DNA from: Falsiruegeria mediterranea M17
Lineage (GTDB): Bacteria; Pseudomonadota; Alphaproteobacteria; Rhodobacterales; Rhodobacteraceae
Direction of reading: 5' to 3'
DNA length: 64,000 nucleotides
Assembly (NCBI RefSeq): GCF_900302455.1
Contig: NZ_ONZG01000015.1
Location: 40,293 to 104,292, forward strand
Below the pieces are notes generated by a model, which was not told the DNA's origin, searched no databases, and saw only the letters and a list, made by a program, of their open reading frames with translations. Positions within the stretch are counted from its first letter, which is position 1. The number at the start of each line of letters is the position of its first letter. The position numbers were made by a program, and so were the translations under genes. Shown here one piece after another: positions 17,715-26,123 of the stretch.

Positions 17715-20122
17715 GCAACGCACAGGTCCTGATCATTGGTGGCGGCGCCATGGGCGTGTCGCTGATGTACCATCTTACCAAGGCAGGATGGCGCGACGTG
17801 GTGCTGGTTGAAAAGAACGACCTCACCCATGGCTCGACCTGGCATGCTGCCGGGCTGTGCACCCATTTTGCGCACAACCCAACCATTCAGGAGCTGCGTG
17901 CAACCTCTGTCCGCCTTTATCGCGACATCCTGCCGGAAGAGACCGGGCAGAACTGCGGCTTTCACCGTTCTGGCGCGATGCGTATCACCTCCAACTCGGA
18001 TCGGATGGATGAATTCCGCCATGTCGCCGGCCTGTCGGATTTCACCGGATATCCACTGGAGGTTCTGACGCCCGAACGGATCGCCGAACTGCACCCGCTG
18101 GCCAAGCTGGATGGATTGCTGGGGGGTATCTATGAACCCGATGACGGCCATGTGGACCCGACGCTGGCCACCAATGCGATGGCGCAGGTGGCCACGCGCA
18201 ACGGAGCCAAGATCAGCCGCTACAATGCGGTGCAATCCATCCGGCGAGAGGATGGTAAGTGGATCGTAGAGACAGCCAAGGAGACGTTCCGCGCCACGCA
18301 TATCGTCAATGCAGCCGGAACCTGGGGCTGGGAGATCGGGCACATGATGGGGCTCAACATCCCGTCCGTACCGGTGCTGCACCAGTATCTGGTGACCGAT
18401 GCGGTGCCCGAGGTTACCGAGCGCATCGACGCCAAGCTGCCCGAACTGCCGATGATCCGCGACCCCGAGGAAAGCTGGTACGTGCGCCAGGAACGCGACG
18501 GGCTGATCCTGGGGCCTTACGAAAAAGAAGCGCAGGTCTGGTCGGTGGATGGCGTGCCACCCGAGTTTGGCGCTGACCTGATGCCGCCCGATCTGGACCG
18601 GGTGGAACATATCATCGAGGCGGCGATGGAGCGTATCCCGGCGCTGATGAATGGCGGTGTGAAAACCGTGGTCAACGGTCCGATCACCTTTACCCCCGAC
18701 GCCAACCCGCTGATCGGCCCCACGCATGGGCTGGAAAACGCCTGGTTGCTGACCGGGTCGAGCATGGGCGTGATGGAAGGTGGCGGCTCGGGCTGGTTCC
18801 TGGCGCATTGGATGACGCACGGCGCGCCGCCTATGGATGCTTTGGCGGTGGACAGCCGCCGGTTTGGTACTTGGGCCGACCGGGATTATCGGGTCGAGAA
18901 AGCCATCGAGTGCTTTGGCCTGCAATTTGGCGTGCACTATCCGTTCGAAGAACGCCCCGCCGGACGCGGCAAGCGCCTGTCGCCGCTGCATGATCTGATG
19001 GTGGAGCGTGGCGCAGTCATGGGTGCAGCCTATGGCTGGGAACGGCCCAACTGGTTCTCGGACAGACAAGGCGACATAGCGCATGAGAGCTTTCGCCGTC
19101 CGAACTGGTTCCCACATGTCGCCAAAGAGGTCGAGACCGTCACCACCAAGGCCGGGTTGGCCGATCTGTCCGTGTTCTCGAAGTTCGACATCACCGGCCC
19201 CGAGGCCCGCGCGTTCATCGACAGCTTGGGGGCAAACCGCCCGCCTGCGAATGGGCGTATTGGCCTGACACATGTGCTGACCCCGGCGGGCGGAGTGCTG
19301 TCCGAGTACACAGTGACCATGCTGAGCGACACCCACGCTTATTTGACCTCGGCAGCGGCGGCGCAAGAGATCGACATGGATCAGCTGACAGCCCACGCCA
19401 AAGGGTTCGACGTAGCAGTCACCAACCGGTGCGACGAGCTGGCGGTTATCGGCCTGATGGGACCACTCTCGCGCCACATACTCAGCCAGCACACGCTGGT
19501 CGATTTGGACGATGGCTTCCCCTGGCTCAGCGCTCAGGTGATCGACGTAGCGGGCGCACAGGTGCGCGCGTTGCGGGTGTCCTACTTGGGTGAACTTGGC
19601 TGGGAACTGCACATGGACCGCACCGACGCGGAACAGGTATTTCTGGCGCTCGAGGCCACCGGCAAACCGATGGGCACGGGATACTATGGCGCCTATGCTG
19701 CCAACTCCATGCGGCTGGAGAAGGGCTATCGCGGCTGGGGCGGTGATCTGACCACTGAGCGGACCTTGCACGAGGCGGGTATTGGCATGTTTGCCCGCAC
19801 CAAGGACCGCGCCTTTACTGGGCGCGAGGCAATGCTGGAGCGCAAAGCCAAAGACGACCGCTGGGACATGGTCCTACTCGAAATCCACGATCCCGAGTTT
19901 GACCCGTTCTATGCGCATTCCGTCCTGCAAGGCGGTGACATCGTTGGCGTTGTCACCTCGGGTGCGCACGGCCATCGCACCGGAAAGACGCTGGCCTTGG
20001 CCTATCTGCGCGACCGCACGGCGCGCGACAACCTCACCGTATCCATCCTGGGGCGCAGGACGCAGGCCACGATCCTGCCCGCCGCGCCCTTTGACCCCGA
20101 AAACCTGCGCTTGAAAGCCTGA
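17711..20122 (+). CDS. FAD-dependent oxidoreductase/GcvT fusion, second copy
   Basis: The 803-residue paralogue of the preceding gene has the same layout: GGGAMG FAD loop, STWHAAG with His45, TGSSMGVMEGGGSGW in the FAD domain, and a GcvT domain with LGELGWELHMD and LRLEKGYRGWGGDLT-like folate-site segments. Its second half is closer to classical dimethylglycine dehydrogenase-like proteins. The four-base ATGA overlap shows translational coupling. Two different fusions in tandem may act on successive N-methyl groups or form a heteromer; this is inference. Confidence 0.88.
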   Translation: MSNAQVLIIGGGAMGVSLMYHLTKAGWRDVVLVEKNDLTHGSTWHAAGLCTHFAHNPTIQELRATSVRLYRDILPEETGQNCGFHRSGAMRITSNSDRMDEFRHVAGLSDFTGYPLEVLTPERIAELHPLAKLDGLLGGIYEPDDGHVDPTLATNAMAQVATRNGAKISRYNAVQSIRREDGKWIVETAKETFRATHIVNAAGTWGWEIGHMMGLNIPSVPVLHQYLVTDAVPEVTERIDAKLPELPMIRDPEESWYVRQERDGLILGPYEKEAQVWSVDGVPPEFGADLMPPDLDRVEHIIEAAMERIPALMNGGVKTVVNGPITFTPDANPLIGPTHGLENAWLLTGSSMGVMEGGGSGWFLAHWMTHGAPPMDALAVDSRRFGTWADRDYRVEKAIECFGLQFGVHYPFEERPAGRGKRLSPLHDLMVERGAVMGAAYGWERPNWFSDRQGDIAHESFRRPNWFPHVAKEVETVTTKAGLADLSVFSKFDITGPEARAFIDSLGANRPPANGRIGLTHVLTPAGGVLSEYTVTMLSDTHAYLTSAAAAQEIDMDQLTAHAKGFDVAVTNRCDELAVIGLMGPLSRHILSQHTLVDLDDGFPWLSAQVIDVAGAQVRALRVSYLGELGWELHMDRTDAEQVFLALEATGKPMGTGYYGAYAANSMRLEKGYRGWGGDLTTERTLHEAGIGMFARTKDRAFTGREAMLERKAKDDRWDMVLLEIHDPEFDPFYAHSVLQGGDIVGVVTSGAHGHRTGKTLALAYLRDRTARDNLTVSILGRRTQATILPAAPFDPENLRLKA

Positions 20123-20133
20123 GGGAGGCAAGC

Positions 20134-21447
20134 ATGACCCACCAACCGCTCAACACCGAATGGTCCACCCAGGCCACTGCCGCCCGGCGCGACAATTACT
20201 ATGCTGCCAGTCAGCGCAAGTTTGTCCCCTTCAAGGACCCGATCGTTTTCCAGAGGGGATCGATGCAGTACCTGTGGGACGCCGAGGGGAACAAGTATAC
20301 CGACCTTCTGGGCATGAACGTCTGCATCTCGGTCGGGCATTCGCACCCAACCGTGGTGGCCGCCGCGATGGAACAGGCACAGCAGCTGACCCATTGCACG
20401 ACGATGTTCTACCACCCTACCCCGGCGCATCTGGCCGAGGAACTGGCCGCGACCATGCCCAAGGGCCACGAGTGGGTGGTACATTTCACCAACTCTGGAT
20501 CTGAGGCGATTGACCTGGCGATGACCATGGCGCGCAGCTACACGGGCAATCTGGATCTGCTGGCCCTGCGCACGGCGTATCACGGCCCTACTGCGTCCGC
20601 ACAATCGCTCACCGGCATCAGCGGCTGGCGGCATCCCGGCATGCCCGGCAACGTGGCTTTTGTCGCCGAACCCAACCAGTATCGCGGCATCTTTGGTGAG
20701 AACGCTGGTGCCGCGCCCTATCTGGACGAGATCGACCAGACCATCCGCACCGCCACCACCGGTCAGATCGCCGGCATGTTCGTGGAAAGCGTCCAAGGCT
20801 ACGGCGGCATCATCGAAATGCCCAAAGGCTACATGTCAGGTGCCGCCGAGCGGGTGCGCGCGGCCGGAGGTCTGTACATCGCAGATGAGGTGCAATCAGG
20901 CTTTGGCCGCACCGGCGATCACATGTGGGGGTTCGAGGCGGACGGCGTGGTGCCGGACATCATCGTTATGGCAAAGGGGCTGGGCAATGGCTTCCCCATC
21001 GGGGCCGTTGTGGCGAAGAAAGAAATCGCAGCCCCCATGGCCGAAAAGTTCATGTTCCACACCTACGGCGCCAACCCAACGTCCTGTGCGGCGGGTCGCG
21101 CGGTGCTGCAAGTCATTCGCGAAGACAAGGTGATGGAGAACGCCAAAACCGTTGGCGCGGCCCTGCTGGCGCGTCTGCATGAGCTGAAGGACAAGCACGC
21201 CGCCATCGGCGATGTGCGCGGGCGGGGTTTGATGCTGGCCATTGAGATGGTCAAGGACCGCAAGACCAAGGAACCGGACGCGGAAACCACGGCGGCCGTC
21301 TTTGAGCATTGCCGTTCGCAACGCCTGATCCTGTCGAAATCCGGCCCCTTCCAAAGCTCGCTGCGAATGGTGCCGCCGATGTGCCTCACGCTCGAGGATG
21401 TGGACCGCGTGGCGGACGGCCTGGATCAGGCGTTCTCCTCTCTGTGA
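20134..21447 (+). CDS. Class III PLP aminotransferase (AGXT2-like)
   Basis: The 437-residue protein has the class III hallmarks: SGSEAIDLAMTMAR, the aspartate segment LYIADEVQSGFGRTG, the PLP-lysine segment DIIVMAKGLGNGFPIGAVV and TYGANPTSCAAGRAVL. It resembles alanine-glyoxylate aminotransferase 2 and related omega-amino acid transaminases. It starts 11 bases after the preceding gene with GAGGGAGG and ends the operon before a strong terminator. It may process the amine or amino acid left after demethylation. Confidence 0.88.
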   Translation: MTHQPLNTEWSTQATAARRDNYYAASQRKFVPFKDPIVFQRGSMQYLWDAEGNKYTDLLGMNVCISVGHSHPTVVAAAMEQAQQLTHCTTMFYHPTPAHLAEELAATMPKGHEWVVHFTNSGSEAIDLAMTMARSYTGNLDLLALRTAYHGPTASAQSLTGISGWRHPGMPGNVAFVAEPNQYRGIFGENAGAAPYLDEIDQTIRTATTGQIAGMFVESVQGYGGIIEMPKGYMSGAAERVRAAGGLYIADEVQSGFGRTGDHMWGFEADGVVPDIIVMAKGLGNGFPIGAVVAKKEIAAPMAEKFMFHTYGANPTSCAAGRAVLQVIREDKVMENAKTVGAALLARLHELKDKHAAIGDVRGRGLMLAIEMVKDRKTKEPDAETTAAVFEHCRSQRLILSKSGPFQSSLRMVPPMCLTLEDVDRVADGLDQAFSSL

Positions 21448-21507
21448 GGGTCATGAACTCTCGCGGTGTATGATTGGTCTCCGTGGGATGGCGCAAGGAC
21501 ATGCGCC

Positions 21508-21538
21508 AACGCCCGTTCCTGATGGAGCGGGCGTTTTT
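21508..21538 (+). terminator. Rho-independent terminator of the mttB-like operon
   Basis: AACGCCCG (21508-21515) pairs with CGGGCGTT (21528-21535); the stem extends inward through TTCC/GGAG with a TGAT loop, and is followed by TTTTT. It lies 60 bases after the aminotransferase stop. Confidence 0.85.
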
Positions 21539-21570
21539 GTATTTTGAAACATAGACCAGATCCGGGAGTG

Positions 21571-21758
21571 CTCCCGCACCCGAGCGATCATGGCGTCGCC
21601 AGCCCCGCTAACGGCCTTGGGCCGGGCGCCTCGCCTTTGGCTTGGCGCGGTTCCGCTTTGGGGCGCCTGGTTCGCGGCAAAAGCCAACCGCCGAGCGCAG
21701 CGAGGCTGGGCCCAACGGGAGGAGGTTTTTCGTCAGAAAAATTGACGACGGGCGGGAG
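21571..21758. repeat. Dispersed intergenic repeat, copy 2 (long form)
   Basis: The element is bounded by CTCCCGC and GCGGGAG and contains nested inverted repeats (TTGGGCC with GGGCCCAA, GCCTCGC with GCGAGGC). Near its right end it carries GGGCCCAACGGGAGGAGG, TTTTTCG, CAGAAAAATTGACGACGG and GCGGGAG, nearly identical to copy 3. It would fold as a long hairpin RNA. It sits between the operon terminator and the nitroreductase promoter. Confidence 0.75.
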
Positions 21759-21797
21759 CACCCCCGCCGTTTCGCGCACCATGTCCTTCAATACTTC

Positions 21798-21839
21798 TTG
21801 CATTAGTACGATTTCGCACTATTTAATACGATATCGCAC
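21798..21839 (+). promoter_or_regulatory. Promoter with paired MarR-type operators
   Basis: A -35-like TTGCAT (21798-21803) and a -10-like TATTTA (21820-21825) are 16 bases apart. TACGATTTCGCAC (21807-21819) lies between them, and TACGATATCGCAC (21827-21839) lies immediately after. The two near-palindromic sites are spaced exactly 20 bases, two helical turns, an arrangement suited to repression by the MarR encoded downstream. Confidence 0.65.
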
Positions 21840-21855
21840 CAAATGGAGATCCCTC

Positions 21856-23001
21856 ATGTCCCTTTCTCGCCGGAAGACCCTTGCACTGATTGGCGGCGGT
21901 TGCATCGTTGCCGCCACTGCCACCGCCGGATACGCCGTCACCCGTCGCCCTAATCAGGCCCTGCGCCCCTGGGCCCTTGCCGGGCAATACGCCGAGCCAC
22001 GCCGTAACGCGCTTTCCTTTGCCCTGCTCGCCCCCAACCCGCACAACCGGCAGCCTTGGGTGGTCGACCTGTCCCAAGACGATGAGGTCACCCTGTTTTG
22101 CGATCCGGATCGGGTGCTACCGGAAACCGACCCCTTCAGCCGTCAGATCACCATCGGCCTTGGCTGTTTCCTGGAGGTCATGCGCATGGCTGCCGCCCAG
22201 GACGGCTATCGCGTCGATCTGGACCTTTTCCCCGAAGGCGAAGACCCGACGACGCTTGACCATCGCCCCATCGCCCGCGCCCGATTTACCAATGACCCGA
22301 ACCAGCGCCCCGATCCGCTCTTTGCCCATGTGATGAACCGCCGCTCTCTCAAAGAGCCCTTTGACACCACCCGCGCGGTTCTTCCGACCGAGCTTGCCAC
22401 CCTGCGAGCCGCCGCAACCGCGACAACCTTTGGCGGTTCGATAAAGCCTGACGACATCGCCATCTATCGCGAGTTGTCGCACGAAGCGCTCAGGATCGAG
22501 ATCGAAACGCCGGCGACCTACAAAGAAAGTGTTGATCTGTTCCGCATCGGCCATCGCGAAGTCGACGCCAATCCCGATGGCATCGACTTTACCGGGCCAA
22601 TGTTCGAAACGCTTCACATGACCGGTCTGTTCACGCGGGACGTAGCGCTGGACACAACCTCAATGGCCTATACCGGCGGGCTGGATGCGGTCTTTGCCAA
22701 CACCGATACCGCGATGGGGCACATCTGGCTGGTGACCAAGACCAACAGCCGCCGCGATCAGATCGCCGCAGGTGCCGATTGGCTCAGGCTCAATCTGGCC
22801 GCTACGGACATCGGTTTGGGCATGCAGCCCCTCAGCCAGGCCTTGCAGGAATATCCCGAAATGGCAGAGCTTTACCACGAAATCCACAACCGGCTCGCGC
22901 CGAACGGTGGAACGGTTCAAATGTTTGCCCGCATCGGTTACGGTCCGCAGGTGGCGCCAAGCCCACGCTGGCCATTGGAGGCAAAACTTGTCCAAACCTG
23001 A
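21856..23001 (+). CDS. Exported nitroreductase-family protein with twin-arginine signal
   Basis: The 381-residue protein starts with a twin-arginine-type signal (SRRKTLALIGGGCIVAATATAGYAV), so export of a folded flavoprotein is likely. The body has nitroreductase-like elements: ALLAPNPHNRQPWVVDL (FMN-binding N-terminal pattern), the MNRRSLKEPFD motif, and a C-terminal LAATDIGLGMQPLSQALQEYPEM helix region. GGAGA precedes the ATG at 21856. An upstream open frame only reads through the repeat. It overlaps the marR gene by 14 bases, and the pair shares the operator-rich promoter. Confidence 0.8.
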   Translation: MSLSRRKTLALIGGGCIVAATATAGYAVTRRPNQALRPWALAGQYAEPRRNALSFALLAPNPHNRQPWVVDLSQDDEVTLFCDPDRVLPETDPFSRQITIGLGCFLEVMRMAAAQDGYRVDLDLFPEGEDPTTLDHRPIARARFTNDPNQRPDPLFAHVMNRRSLKEPFDTTRAVLPTELATLRAAATATTFGGSIKPDDIAIYRELSHEALRIEIETPATYKESVDLFRIGHREVDANPDGIDFTGPMFETLHMTGLFTRDVALDTTSMAYTGGLDAVFANTDTAMGHIWLVTKTNSRRDQIAAGADWLRLNLAATDIGLGMQPLSQALQEYPEMAELYHEIHNRLAPNGGTVQMFARIGYGPQVAPSPRWPLEAKLVQT

Positions 23002-23446
23002 ACAGGACATCCCCACGATCTTTGCCCTTTTCAACGAGATCGGTATCATCAGCCAACTGTCCAGCCGCCTGTTCGAAACCCGTCTGCCCGACGGGTTTCT
23101 GGTCTCACACTTTGCGGTTCTCAACCACCTGACCCGCCTGGGCGATGGCCGCACGCCACTGTCGATTGCGCAAGCGCTGCAGGTGCCCAAAACCTCGATG
23201 ACGCACACGCTCAAAGGGCTGCACAAGGCCGGATTGATCGCGTTTGAGCCGAACCCCAAAGACAGCCGGTCGAAATGCGTGATGCTCACCGATCAGGGCC
23301 GCACCTTTCGCGAAAACGCCATCGCAGCCCTAGGCCCGGACATGGTTCAAATGGCCCAGCGCATCGACGTTTCAAAAATTGCGGACGCCTTGCCAATTCT
23401 GATCGAAGTTCGAGCTTATCTGGACAAAGCTCGCGAGGCGGAATGA
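22988..23446 (+). CDS. MarR-family transcriptional regulator
   Basis: The 152-residue protein has the MarR winged helix (GRTPLSIAQALQVPKTSMTHTLKGLHKAGLIAFEPNPKDSRSKCVMLTDQGRTF) at about residues 45-105. I chose the TTG at 22988 because GGAGG stands six bases upstream and the upstream frame is internal to the nitroreductase gene. The overlap with the nitroreductase gene indicates coupling, and autoregulation through the paired sites at 21807-21839 is likely. The effector is unknown. Confidence 0.85.
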   Translation: MSKPEQDIPTIFALFNEIGIISQLSSRLFETRLPDGFLVSHFAVLNHLTRLGDGRTPLSIAQALQVPKTSMTHTLKGLHKAGLIAFEPNPKDSRSKCVMLTDQGRTFRENAIAALGPDMVQMAQRIDVSKIADALPILIEVRAYLDKAREAE

Positions 23447-23466
23447 CCACCACGCGCATCGAAGCT

Positions 23467-24324
23467 CTATTCGACAGCCTTTGAAAACGTCGCGGTCAAC
23501 CGTTCATTCAACTGGTGATGCGGCTTTGTCGTTTGCCCATAATGAAGCTGGGCCAGCGCAGCGATGTCGTTGTAGATGACTCTGACCGAGCCGTCGGGGC
23601 CTTCATAAACCAGCAGCTTTTGACAAAAGGCATCCAACCCAATTGCCGGGAACTCTGCCATAGCTACGCCGCCCGGTGCAGGGCCGCCAAACAGCAACAG
23701 CGTTGCCGGTCCAAGGTCATGGCCCAGCGCCTTGGCCTCCTGGGTAAAGTCCATCTCTCCGAACCAAACAGTATCACCTTGTGACATGACGGCTGCTCGC
23801 AGCCTTTCGATGGTTTCGGGATGCCCATGGGCAGAAGTCAGCTCCAGAACACCATAGTTTTCCGTCAGTCCCTGAATTGGGGCTGCAATCGCCTCTATTG
23901 TAGCCAGAGCAGAATCCATCTTTGCCGTGAAGGCATCCGCCAGCTCGGACGAGTTCAGACCATGGCGTTTACCGAGAAAGGCAAAATCGGTGTACATAAC
24001 GGTGGCCTCGGCCCTTTCATCAAATGACAGGACCCTAAGGGGCAAATCCAGACCCGCTCTGATGTTCTGGGACAGTATCGCCGTATTGAGTTCAGTGTCC
24101 GAAAACACCTGTACCCGAGAGGCCGGCATTTCGACACCTTCGGCGGCAGCCAAACGGGCATGGTCAATTGCGACAATAGCGTCCAACCCTGCCGCTTCTA
24201 CCGCTCTTTGAACAGCTTCAGCGTTTTGGTCCACTTGGTACTGCACAGTTTGCTGCGCCGTTGCTTCTATCATGAAGAGCGACGAAACGAACGCCCCGAC
24301 AAGCATATGCCTGTGAATTGTCAT
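23467..24324 (-). CDS. Secreted protein with two DUF302 domains
   Basis: From the ATG at 24324 the protein has 285 residues with a signal peptide (MTIHRHMLVGAFVSSLFMIEATA-Q). Two DUF302-like repeats are visible: residues about 45-125 (DAIVAIDHARLAAAEGVEMPASRVQVFSD...LDLPLRVLSF) and about 180-265 (GPATLLLFGGPAPGGVAMAEFPAIGLDAFCQKLLVYEGPDGSVRVIYND). The domain's function is not established. It follows the DUF4345 gene by five bases, and the two form an operon. The longer open frame upstream to 24615 overlaps DUF4345 and is not real. Confidence 0.8.
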   Translation of the reverse strand: MTIHRHMLVGAFVSSLFMIEATAQQTVQYQVDQNAEAVQRAVEAAGLDAIVAIDHARLAAAEGVEMPASRVQVFSDTELNTAILSQNIRAGLDLPLRVLSFDERAEATVMYTDFAFLGKRHGLNSSELADAFTAKMDSALATIEAIAAPIQGLTENYGVLELTSAHGHPETIERLRAAVMSQGDTVWFGEMDFTQEAKALGHDLGPATLLLFGGPAPGGVAMAEFPAIGLDAFCQKLLVYEGPDGSVRVIYNDIAALAQLHYGQTTKPHHQLNERLTATFSKAVE

Positions 24325-24329
24325 CAAGG

Positions 24330-24704
24330 TTACTCCCCTTGTCTTAGACAGTTGATCGCCAGCGCGGCAAAAAATACTTCTGCTCCAAGATAAGCCCAAA
24401 GCACGATCCCTGGCATTCCATCTACGACGATGCTCAGCACTCGCCCCGTCGCCAGCCCAACCATGAACAACACCATGATCCACAGTCCCGTTCTGCGCAG
24501 CCCCGGCCGAAACACTGCAAGCAGCCAAAAGGAGGCGTTTGCCAGATAGAGCCCCATGATCGCGCGAAAGATATGGGTTTGATTTGTCCCCTCCACGGGG
24601 AAGCCAAACAACCACGTGACAGTGGTCCGAGGCATCAGGCCATAAGACAAGGCAATTGGAACCAATCCAACAGCCCCCAACAAAAGAACCAACCTGTCCG
24701 TCAC
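24330..24704 (-). CDS. DUF4345-like small membrane protein
   Basis: The 124-residue protein has four predicted membrane helices and the family-like segments LMPRTTVTWLFGFPVEGTNQTHIFRAIMGLYLANASFWLLA and FMVGLATGRVLSIVVDG. It starts with GTG at 24704, preceded by GGAG with six bases of spacing. Function unknown. The five-base gap to the DUF302 gene suggests that the exported DUF302 protein and this inner-membrane protein work together. Confidence 0.75.
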   Translation of the reverse strand: MTDRLVLLLGAVGLVPIALSYGLMPRTTVTWLFGFPVEGTNQTHIFRAIMGLYLANASFWLLAVFRPGLRRTGLWIMVLFMVGLATGRVLSIVVDGMPGIVLWAYLGAEVFFAALAINCLRQGE

Positions 24705-24761
24705 TTAAAGCTCCATCTATGAATTCAGTTTCAAAGTACAGACGGACGACACCACTTTTAC

Positions 24762-25802
24762 TTAATAGGGAACACCTGATTCATCTGCCAATTTGATAAT
24801 ATGTTTCCACGTGGCCAAGGGAAGGTAAATTGGTTTGCCTTGGTTTCTCTTGCGGGCATCCGCCTCGCGCTCTCCGGGGATCTCGACCCGATCAAAGCCT
24901 GCCGCAGGGGGGCAATTGCGAAACTCGTCCAGGATCTCTTCGGCAATGCTCTGCATCTGTGTGGGTTCGCGATACAGCGAGCAATCCATGGCCAGCATCA
25001 GCCAGTTGCATTCCGTTGTCGCGGGCCCCAGCAGCGCCTCGGCGATCATCTCGGCAGCCACAGACAAGGCGTAGCCCTTCGCGCCCCCTGCCGTCAGGAT
25101 CGCACCGCCATCAAAATAGTCCTGCGGATCGGTGGTCGGCGCGCCCTGCTTGTCGATCAGCACGCCTTCGGGCAGATGTGCGCCAGCAACCTTCGCTCCA
25201 TAAACCCAGCCCGCCGCAGCGGCAGAGGTAGCAAAGTCCACCACCACCGGGCCACGGTCCCCGCCGGGAATGCCGATGCTGTAGGGGTTCGTGGACATCA
25301 GCGCCTTGCGCCCCCCGTACGGGGCCACCAGCCGCCAGTTTTTGCGTCCGCCTCCGCCAATGATGATGATCAGACAGCCCTGTTTGGCGGCTTCTTCGGC
25401 AAAAGCTCCCAGCCGTCCGGTGTGACCCACATTCTGCAAGGCAATCGCCGCCATCCCACCGGCTTTGGCGCGCTCCACCACATCCCGCGTGGCCATACTC
25501 ATCGCCGGGATACCGATCCCACCGTGTCCATCCACGATCCAGGCTCCTTGAGCGTTCTGCTTCAGCTCGGGCCGCACGTTCGGTTTCAGATACCCGCTGT
25601 CGTAATACCCGGCATAGGGAAGGATGCGCCAAACCCCGTGCGATTCTACCCCGGACCAATCTGAGTTGATCAGATGCGCCCCCACCTCTTCGGCGATGTC
25701 ATCCGGGCACCCCTTGGCCCCCATGATCGCCCGTACCAGAGACTGAGCTTGTGCCGCCTTCACCGCCACACGCTGTGTATCCGCACTGTACTTGCTTGCC
25801 AT
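24762..25802 (-). CDS. Ldh-family (malate/L-lactate/ureidoglycolate) dehydrogenase
   Basis: The 346-residue protein belongs to the Ldh2/MDH2 oxidoreductase family. It shows HLINSDWSGVESHGVWRILPY near the N-terminus, VGHTGRLGAFAEEAAKQG, the NAD-binding segment LMSTNPYSIGIPGG, and VVDFATSAAAAG. These NAD(P)-dependent enzymes reduce 2-oxoacids or oxidise hydroxyacids. The ATG at 25802 follows GGAGGGG. It appears monocistronic; the substrate cannot be told. Confidence 0.85.
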   Translation of the reverse strand: MASKYSADTQRVAVKAAQAQSLVRAIMGAKGCPDDIAEEVGAHLINSDWSGVESHGVWRILPYAGYYDSGYLKPNVRPELKQNAQGAWIVDGHGGIGIPAMSMATRDVVERAKAGGMAAIALQNVGHTGRLGAFAEEAAKQGCLIIIIGGGGRKNWRLVAPYGGRKALMSTNPYSIGIPGGDRGPVVVDFATSAAAAGWVYGAKVAGAHLPEGVLIDKQGAPTTDPQDYFDGGAILTAGGAKGYALSVAAEMIAEALLGPATTECNWLMLAMDCSLYREPTQMQSIAEEILDEFRNCPPAAGFDRVEIPGEREADARKRNQGKPIYLPLATWKHIIKLADESGVPY

Positions 25803-26123
25803 CTCTTCCCCTCCGCTGCTCTAGGATAGGGTTTTATCCCTTCACGCAACTCCAAGTTAGACCATCACCATCCTTTGGCTTGCAGAGAAATCACATCTGG
25901 AAAGATCTTGATCGTCGCGCATTCAATTCTATGCCGCCGGCCCCAAGCTCGCGGCATGGGGGTGCATCGGCAACAATGAACGCCCTAAGCTCAATGGGGA
26001 CTTGGCCATCCAGCCCTCTTGGCGCAAAGCAGAACTTTGGTAAAATTACTTGGCCCGTGAAACCGGCATTGCTTGGGCCAGTCATTTTTCAGGTACGGAT
26101 CCCTCTATGCCTCACGTCACCGA
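25803..26123. other. Intergenic stretch without a supported gene
   Basis: These 321 bases separate two minus-strand genes. A minus-strand frame at 25891-26085 encodes a peptide (VILPKFCFAPRGLDGQVPIELRAFIV) that looks protein-like, but it lacks a ribosome site and is too short to identify, so it may be a remnant. The promoter of the Ldh-family gene should lie near 25803-25880. Confidence 0.5.

Noticed and set aside
17651..19771. 706-codon open frame antisense to the second FAD/GcvT fusion
   Set aside because: Shadow frame caused by GC-rich third positions; the sense gene has full family motifs.
21544..21855. N-terminal extension of the nitroreductase through the repeat
   Set aside because: The frame is open only because of the GC-rich repeat; a good ribosome site and a twin-arginine signal start at 21856.
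25891..26085. 64-residue minus-strand frame that looks protein-like
   Set aside because: No ribosome site, no recognisable family and no partner; noted only as a possible remnant.
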